A stretch of 64,000 nt of DNA, from NCBI GenBank assembly GCA_017654935.2, contig CM065682.1:37282824-37346823 (forward strand), given 5' to 3'. Of this stretch, positions 57,633 to 64,000 are shown one piece after another. This stretch comes from Phymorhynchus buccinoides. Lineage: Eukaryota; Mollusca; Gastropoda; Neogastropoda; Raphitomidae. Position 1 is the first letter of the stretch, and the number at the start of each line of letters is the position of its first letter. Both the position numbers and the translations under genes were made by a program. The notes under the pieces are model-generated. The model was not told the origin of the DNA, made no database searches, and worked only from the letters and a program-made list of their open reading frames with translations.

Positions 57633-58414
57633 AATAGTACTGTTTATGTATTTTCTAATCAACGGAAAGTGCAAAAGTGCGTCTGCGTGAGCTTGCATTA
57701 TCCTTGTGTGTGTGAGATTAAACTTTTAACTCTTCTAGCACCATAGGCAAAAACATTTGCTCAAGACATCACTCAACACTCCCACCAAATGCAAAGACAT
57801 TCACTGCCAAGCACCCTGCCATGCTTTGTCTATTCTTAGAGCTTATGCAACTGTTTCTTTCATTAAAGCAAAGCATGCGCACTGGATAAAATCATCCCCT
57901 CTTGTCAGCTGAGATGCAACGGACAACCTAGAACATAAAAAAATACATGGCGCTGGAAAAGTTAAAGACCAAAGGGCGGTCAACAGAAAACAAACCAACA
58001 AGAAACAAAATTGAAAAAACCCAAAATACAAATAAAACTGAACAGGCAAAAACAAGGAACAGTTATAACAAAAAGCGACTTCAAAGGAAATGTTAAAAAG
58101 AGAGATATTCATTAAGAAGATTAAATTTCAAAAGAAAACAAAGCAAAACTACAACCACATGCTTACATATACACACCTGTCTTCCAAGGCGTCTTTGAGG
58201 AAAGAAAGAGAAAACAAAGAAAAGCAAAGTAAGAAACTTATAATACTACTATTACTGCAACTACAACAACTACTACTACTACTAATGATAATGTAACCTT
58301 ACAAACACACACACAAACACACACACACATGTACATAAGCCTTTCAACTTATATTTAGGATCAGGAATTGATCACATGAGAAAGCTTTTTTTGTTAAGGG
58401 ATAATTGCCGAAAT

Positions 58415-58440
58415 AGAGAGAGGATGAGGAGGAGGAGGAG

Positions 58441-58493
<53 letters not shown>

Positions 58494-58535
58494 TGTGTAT
58501 CAAATCAAATCAAATCAAATCAAATCATCTTTATT
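58415..58535. repeat. GA microsatellite followed by (AAATC)n tail
   Basis: (GGA)n and (GA)n at 58425-58490, then CAAATCAAATCAAATCAAAT and ATCTTTATTATCTCATAA. The last part is the reverse complement of GAGATAATAAAG plus (GATTT)n, the LINE/SINE tail seen at 60478-60525 in the other orientation. From 57640 to 58410 no exon is supported. Confidence 0.88.
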
Positions 58536-58681
58536 ATCTCATAACTGAGAAATTGCAGCCAGGTGCACATAAGAAAAACAGCAACAATAAACACATTTAT
58601 CAACAACAACAAAAACCACAACAACAATAAACACATTTATCAACAATTAAAGAATATAAACTAATAACTAATAACACTGCA

Positions 58682-58683
<2 letters not shown>

Positions 58684-58714
<31 letters not shown>
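58684..58714. repeat. GT microsatellite
   Basis: About 15 GT units. Confidence 0.93.
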
Positions 58715-58940
58715 TGAGTGCCCTCTGTTTGAATGAATGTTATTTAATTTACTAACGTCTGTTACACACAAAAGAGAAAAAGAAAATTGAATGGAAGCAA
58801 ACAGTGATGATCCTAACTGAAACATGCATGTTGTAAAGCTTCACAGTTTTGAGACAGGAAAAAATGAGCAAACTCACATCATCTGCGATACACATTACGA
58901 AATCAAACAAACAAAAATATTTTGTTCTTCAATTCTACTA

Positions 58941-60019
58941 CAGGTACCCCTCTAATAAGACGCTTGCAAATGCGACTTCTCCTCACATACGACCGATTTT
59001 TTTTTCCCCGAACACATTCCACTATATATCCTATGCCGCAAATACGACTTTTCCTGAGTTCCGACCCGATTTCAGGGGTTGAGATGCGACCACAATCTTA
59101 TCTTTTTGCAGTCAAGTTCGTGCAAATCGATCTCTCGATGAAAAGCAGATGAATTCGTGATCGAAAGTCATGGCAACGGGTCCGATGGCAACTTCGATGG
59201 CCCATGTTGCACTCACACACAAACTACACATAACAGTACAGACCTAATCTTCGCCATAACGGACCTACTAAATACTGGATTATGCACAACGACACAACAC
59301 AACACAAAACATGACAAAGTAACGCTGTGGCAGTTAATTTTTAGTCACAGTTTGCACACACAGAACTTTTACCGCGCATGCAACTCAGCTGACAAAATGG
59401 CGCCGCATACACTGTAGATACGAAATCACGGCAAACGCTAATGCGCCAGCTGCTTTCATTTATCGGATTTTGTGAGTTGTTTGCATTCAGCGAGAGTTGT
59501 AGTGCACACACTAACGCCGATTTATCAGTCTGATAGCGGAAAGGAGCTGCTTTTCAACTTTTTTTTTGTAAAGTGAAACCATTCTGATTCACTGAGTTCC
59601 AACTTATGGAGTATGACCGATCACCTAGTTTCAACTTGGAAGTTGACTTCGCATTTACGTGTGCACAGAGTTTGCAAAGATCGACACGATCGCGACTGTT
59701 TCAGTTCAAACTTTGATCATAAACTGCTCAGTGATGACACATGTGCATAAAAGTGGTGACATTTAGTGGTCAGATCGTGATATGGCTGATTAAATTCTTC
59801 AATTTCGACATGAGAACGGTTCGTTTTTACCGAGATTGACGATGTCTACACGCACAGGTGACGACCAGCATAAAAATTTTTTTAATGGATTCGGGAAAAT
59901 CTGCGTATGTGCCGCGTATGGCGACTCGGAAAAGATGCTTGGTCCTCTAATAAGACCACCCCTCAGATAAGACTTTTTTTTCACCGCACTTTCAAGGTCT
60001 TATTAGAGGGGTACCACTG
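58941..60019. mobile_element. Non-autonomous Tc1-mariner/pogo-type element B, 1079 bp
   Basis: Ends CAGGTACCCCTCTAATAAGA and CTTATTAGAGGGGTACCACTG, flanked by TA on both sides (58939-58940, 60020-60021). A second inner pair GGTCCTCTAATAAGACC is near the right end. The interior from about 59195 to 59850 is highly similar to element A, with an extra block of about 60 bases near 59258-59320. No transposase. Confidence 0.88.
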
Positions 60020-60075
60020 TACATACTTTCCCTTTATAACTGGATGCAAAATAATAGAAAATTGAAGTACAGGGG

Positions 60076-60106
<31 letters not shown>

Positions 60107-60107
60107 T
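60076..60107. repeat. Poly-C run
   Basis: About 30 C. Confidence 0.93.
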
Positions 60108-60469
60108 TTAATGTTGCAACAAAACTGTTAAAGTCAACTCCAGGGCAAAGAAATCCTTCATCCACAGGTCCATCCACTTCCTAAACTCATGATCCTTTTA
60201 GGCTTAAATGTGTGTTCATCGTGTTAAAAGAAACTGTGCGTGCTTATCCTTAGACTTGTATGTATCCACATTTAATGTGTATTTTTAAGCATGTATTACG
60301 TGTAACCTTAAAATATGTACATTATACTCACGCATGCTAAATGTCTATGTCCGTATACATTTTATGCATTTTTTTTTATACTCATGTGACTTTGCTTACG
60401 TCAAAGTGTGCTTGCATTCATGCATGCTGAATGTCGATGCCTTTCTTATTCTGGCACCTGAATGAAAAT

Positions 60470-60530
60470 TTCTCCTTGGGAGATAATAAAGTGATATTGA
60501 TTTGATTTGATTTGATTTGATTGAAGACTC
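60470..60530 (+). mobile_element. LINE/SINE 3' tail with (GATTT)n
   Basis: CTTGGGAGATAATAAAGTGA then TATTGATTTGATTTGATTT. Inverted relative to 58500-58545. The body upstream (60115-60470) is probably part of the same element but has no coding motif. Confidence 0.65.
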
Positions 60531-60975
60531 CCTCCCACTTAACCCTTTCACTGCCGCCTACTACTAGCGCACGTGCCGCCGGTTTGCCACATGATTTTTG
60601 AACGCTGCAATATCGCTACTTAGTGGCGGCAAGTGTGAATATCTGTTTAACGTCCTCCGGTCTGGAACAGACACATATGGGACATTAGTAGATATAAAGA
60701 TGGTGGGAACGACCCTGGAGGCAATGCCCTGAGGCAGTGCAACACCAGGAAAGTCCCGAATTTTAAACATATGATGCATAAGCATAAGGCGGCAAGTACT
60801 GAAGAGGATGTATATATATACGTCGTCGGCACTGAAGAGATTAAGACCTACTTCTCCGAGACATTGCCCTTCTTTGTAAGTATTAAAATTACCTCCCTTA
60901 TCCAACTCCCTCCCACTTAAGACCTTATCTTGGATGACTTTTCGAGGTCTTAAAAGGGAGGTTCCACTGTGTGTG
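60530..60975. mobile_element. Disrupted mariner-type element with SINE-like repeat inside
   Basis: AGACTCCCTCCCACTTAA occurs at 60526-60543 and CAACTCCCTCCCACTTAAGA near 60903, followed by TCTTAAAAGGGAGGTTCCACTG ending at about 60970. The latter is a mariner-like terminus (CAGTGGAACCTCCC). The third SINE-like copy (GTTTAACGTCCTCCGGTCTG ... GAAAGTCCCGAATTTTAAAC, 60645-60775) lies inside. Confidence 0.6.
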
Positions 60976-60996
60976 TGTGCGTGTGTGTGTGTGTGT

Positions 60997-61053
<57 letters not shown>

Positions 61054-61092
61054 TGTATGTGTGTGTGTGTGTGTGTGTGGTGTGTGTGTGTG
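60968..61092. repeat. GT microsatellite
   Basis: (GT)n with a few GG interruptions, about 125 bases. Confidence 0.97.
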
Positions 61093-61169
61093 AAGAAGAA
61101 AAAGAATGTTGTGTGCAAGCATCATCTTTGTTTTACTTTCTACTGATTTATTATTTGTTTGCCTTTGTT

Positions 61170-61240
61170 ATCAATCTAAAGCGCACTGAGCTCACATGAG
61201 AAAGAGCGCTATATAAATCCCCATTATTATTATACAATTA
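61170..61240 (-). mobile_element. CR1/L2-type 3' tail
   Basis: AAGCGCACTGAGCTCACATG AGAAAGAGCGCTATATAAAT CCCCATTATTATTAT, the reverse complement of the tail at 39350-39430. Confidence 0.75.
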
Positions 61241-61262
61241 TCATACTCTAACATGCACTCAC

Positions 61263-61291
61263 CTTGATTCGGAGTTGAAGGCCGCTTGAAT
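61263..61291 (-). CDS. White-like ABCG transporter exon (linker before membrane domain)
   Basis: A 29-base exon with acceptor TTTCCATATAG and donor CAAG-GTGAGTGC. It reads IQAAFNSES plus AG, which with the A of exon 57186 makes Arg: IQAAFNSES-R-YEANWGRQF. The phase match across a 4.1 kb intron and the position of F.S....Y.A.W in ABCG linkers support it. Being very short, it is less certain than the others. The exons for the ATP-binding domain (Walker A, signature, Walker B) were not found between 61300 and 64000 and should lie to the right. Confidence 0.62.
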
Positions 61292-61934
61292 CTATATGGA
61301 AAAAAGAGAAATGTGGTTAAAGAAGCATAATAGGTACAAATACCAATCATAAACACAGACAGGGCCACCTACCCCCTCCCGCAGCTTCCAGGGACAGACT
61401 TCTTAAAAACCAGGGACAGAGACTTATTTTCCAGGGACAAACACAGCAATACAGCGCATCACAATCGAAACAAGCAACAATGGAAACTGTGAAGCAAACA
61501 TGATTTTTATGACCTGAGAATGTTCAACTTCATGTGCGCGCTTTATGGTGCCATGCACACCTATATTCAGACCCATACATGTTCAGTACGTTTGTAACGA
61601 ACATTTTGTCAGTATCCGTTGTTTGGGCTGTTTTGGTTTTTCAGAAAGGTTAGCTTAACGAAAAGGAGCGTGTTTAGATTTTTCTCAGCTTCCAGGGACA
61701 CAAGACAGAAAATTGGATTCCAGGGACAGGGTGCCCCTTTTCAACTGTTTCTAGGGACAAATACCCTTTGGGGGGGATGTGAGAGGGTGTAGGGGGGGGG
61801 GGGGTAGGCAGTCCTGCATAGAATACGCACTGTGCACAGCATCTCTTTTTCTCTCTGATCCATCAACGTTCTCATCCAAAATCAATAAGTAAAAATGTAA
61901 AACATTAACAACAAAAAGTCTGCAAAAACAAGTA

Positions 61935-62063
<129 letters not shown>

Positions 62064-62096
62064 CAGTCTTAGAATAGCTTTATAATAATGATAATA

Positions 62097-62851
62097 CAGT
62101 GAAACCCATTTAGTACGAGTACGGTTTAAACGAGAGCCCGTGTTTAACGAGTGGTTTCAAAATCCCCGACCACAAGCCTTCTTTTTCCTTGTTAAATAAT
62201 TCTGCATACAACGAGCTCGCTACAACGAGCAACTTGCATATAACGTACAATTTATTGACTCCCAAAGTCAAGCTTTTATGCAAAAACTACGCGGTTAGAA
62301 CGAGAACGCACTTACAACCACACCGCCATCCCAAAGTCAAGCTTTCTTGCACAACTACCTGGCTAGAACGAGTACACACTGACAACAACATCGCCATCTT
62401 GACTGACCCCTCGATATGTAAGCGGCATTCTGATTGGCCGATATAACAACTTGGGTGTCTGCAGCGCAAGCAGACGACACTGGACTCACTCTTTGCGCAC
62501 TGATCTTGTGACTTCCGGGAAATTTTAACTTTCTCTTAAAGCGCGTGTGTGTATTTTATGTTTTTGATGTTATCGTGTGTTAATAAACTGTTTTAAAGTG
62601 TATGTAATCGGCATTAAAAACCCTATGGATACAGGATACTGGGCTTACAACCATGCTTTGTTGGGTAAGTGTGTTGTTTCCGTTTTTCTGTCTTTTTCAC
62701 ACTTTACCAACACGCACATCACAGTAGATGTGAGGACCGATTGATAGGTTCGTCAGGGTTGCCAAAATCGATAAAATGGTTTGAACGAGCAATGCTTACA
62801 ACGAGTAAATTGGCCCTCTCCCCTGGAATTCGTACTAAACGGGTTTCACTG
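62097..62851. mobile_element. Non-autonomous pogo/mariner-type element C, 755 bp
   Basis: Ends CAGTGAAACCCATTTAGTAC and GTACTAAACGGGTTTCACTG, flanked by TA (62095-62096, 62852-62853). The arms contain AAACGAG / ACAACGAG repeats. CCCAAAGTCAAGCTTT occurs twice (about 62262, 62330). CAGTGAAACC ends are typical of pogo/Tigger-like elements. No transposase frame. Confidence 0.88.
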
Positions 62852-62852
62852 T

Positions 62853-62925
62853 AATAATAATAATGAGGAAGATTTATATAGCGCCCATCCTACTATGTAG
62901 GCTACAGGGCGCTTTACACAGAATT
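62853..62925. mobile_element. CR1/L2-type 3' tail
   Basis: (ATA)n, GAAGATTTATATAGCGCCCA and CAGGGCGCTTTACAC, immediately next to element C, so element C inserted in or beside the (ATA)n tract. Confidence 0.65.
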
Positions 62926-63081
62926 GAAATGGAATAAAAACATGAAACAAAATTCCAATAACATGAGCAGACAAAACAATGCCGGTCAGACTTCGTTTGG
63001 CCGGTAAAAATGCACATATGCATTGTCACACAATTCACAAGCATGAAATAACAGCATAGTATTCACAACAACATACACATA

Positions 63082-63315
63082 AAAACAACACACACACAAC
63101 CAGCACACGCACACAGTCACACACACACACACACGCACGCACACGCACACACACACACACACCATGCATACATACACTCATTCATATAGGGGCCTACATG
63201 AACGCATCACACGAATACACACAACACAAACATGCGCACGCACGCATACACCACACACACAAGTGCGCGCACACACACACACATACACACACACACACGC
63301 ACACACACACACAGA
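63082..63315. repeat. CA microsatellite region, interrupted
   Basis: (CA)n with GCAC and ATAC variants in two main blocks. From 63320 to 63785 no feature is supported. Confidence 0.93.
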
Positions 63316-63785
63316 ACACGTGATGACACACATACACATAACAAGATGGACAAAAAGAGTGGCTGGCAATATTTCTAAGTTTTAGATGTACTAGCTTTGG
63401 CAGCTAGTCCATTACTGTGGTGCATTAAGACTTCCACTTCTCCCCCCTTCCCCCTCCCCCTTTTAGAACAATTTATCTTAACCTGATTGCTGAGCACCAT
63501 CTATTTAATTTTGACCGAGGATGATCCAAATATCGGTAACACAAAAACAAATGAGCTAAGTTGAAAAAGTCTAAACTGGAACCTTCAATTTTTTGGTACC
63601 TTTGTTTATTTACTTACTGTATTTTGCACTTATGTCATATGGCTGGATTATCAGTTGTCGCCATTTTTCCTTTTTTAAGAGGGACCCATCCACCATGCTG
63701 GGATAAAGATGGCGTAGCATCTAACTAGTTCATTACTTAGATTTATCTTAAGATTGCGGCTATGACGACAGCTGATATCCAGCCA

Positions 63786-63999
63786 GGTGAAGACGGGGTA
63801 AAAAGCCCATGGGCGGGTAAGAAGCCCGTCCCAATTATCTCATGAAATAAAGCAAATTTCAGTCAAATTTGCCCATGAGACGAACGCTAAACATTAACAC
63901 TCGTCTCATGGGCAAATTTGACTGAAATTTGCTTTATTTGATGAGATAATTGGCATGGGCTTCTTACCTGCCCATGGGCTTTTTACCCCGTCTTACCCT
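63786..63999. mobile_element. Foldback MITE, GGGGAAGACGG family, complete copy
   Basis: Left arm: GAAGACGGGGTAAAAAGCCC, ATGGGCGGGTAAGAAGCCC, ATTATCTCATGAAATAAAGC, AAATTTCAGTCAAATTTGCC, CATGAGACGA. The right arm is the reverse complement and ends GGGCTTTTTACCCCGTCTTA. The loop is about 18 bases (ACGCTAAACATTAACACT). This is the best-preserved copy; arms are about 95 bases with very few mismatches. Confidence 0.93.
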
Positions 64000-64000
64000 A

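Noticed and set aside
57235..57698. Repeated protein from the 103-bp array (NQLKARAQDRGLW units)
   Set aside because: The unit length is not a multiple of three, the frame changes every copy, and it lies in an intron between two phase-matched exons.
58176..58191. 16-base microexon (AAAG / ACGCC...GACAG / GTGTGT) in the transporter gene
   Set aside because: Including it would break the phase into the exon at 57081-57186, while direct joining of 61263-61291 to that exon is in phase and gives the expected sequence.

Overview
The window is eukaryotic nuclear DNA from an animal. Coding sequence is sparse and split into short exons with canonical splice sites, and most of the rest is simple repeats, minisatellites, non-LTR retrotransposon fossils and small DNA transposons. 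The gene content (a family C GPCR and a White-type ABCG transporter), the mix of CR1/L2-like and I/Jockey-like LINEs, and repeats of a kind I associate with snail genomes suggest a mollusc, probably a gastropod. That assignment is inference and the species cannot be named. A run of exactly 500 Ns at 27485-27984 is an assembly gap.

Two protein-coding genes can be supported, both on the minus strand. (1) A metabotropic-glutamate-receptor-like gene is represented only by its extracellular ligand-binding domain. Three in-phase exons lie at 17141-17347, 4265-4435 and 3013-3699, with a plausible earlier exon at 28036-28220. The cysteine-rich and seven-helix parts would lie left of the window, and the signal-peptide exon was not found. 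(2) A White-like ABCG half-transporter gene has its membrane domain in ten exons from 61291 down to the stop codon at 43453-43455. The ATPase domain would lie to the right of the window. Exon phases match at every junction of the transporter series and between the three secure receptor exons.

Layout: 1-9.7 kb has microsatellites, the receptor exons, and LINE and MULE transposase fossils. 9.7-15 kb has a plus-strand LINE, a segmental duplication and a long satellite-like tract. 15-28 kb is a giant receptor intron holding LINE tails, a 1.5 kb foldback element and CR1-like RT fragments. 28-35 kb has foldback MITEs and dispersed families rich in AAGGTCA motifs. 35.3-38.2 kb has a 32-bp satellite abutting a LINE. 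39-43 kb has a zinc-finger pseudogene and a LINE tail split by a perfect hairpin MITE. 43.4-61.3 kb is the transporter gene with minisatellite-filled introns. 61.3-64 kb has a mariner/pogo-type element, microsatellites and another foldback MITE.

The most unusual signal is in the transporter gene. Two intronic minisatellites and one duplication have amplified pieces of exon edges together with their splice sites. The 81-bp array at about 54840-56462 carries about 20 copies of the last 18 exonic bases plus a GTGAGT donor. A 55-bp array carries extra copies of a second exon's donor, and a duplication at 45761-45927 carries a second copy of an acceptor.
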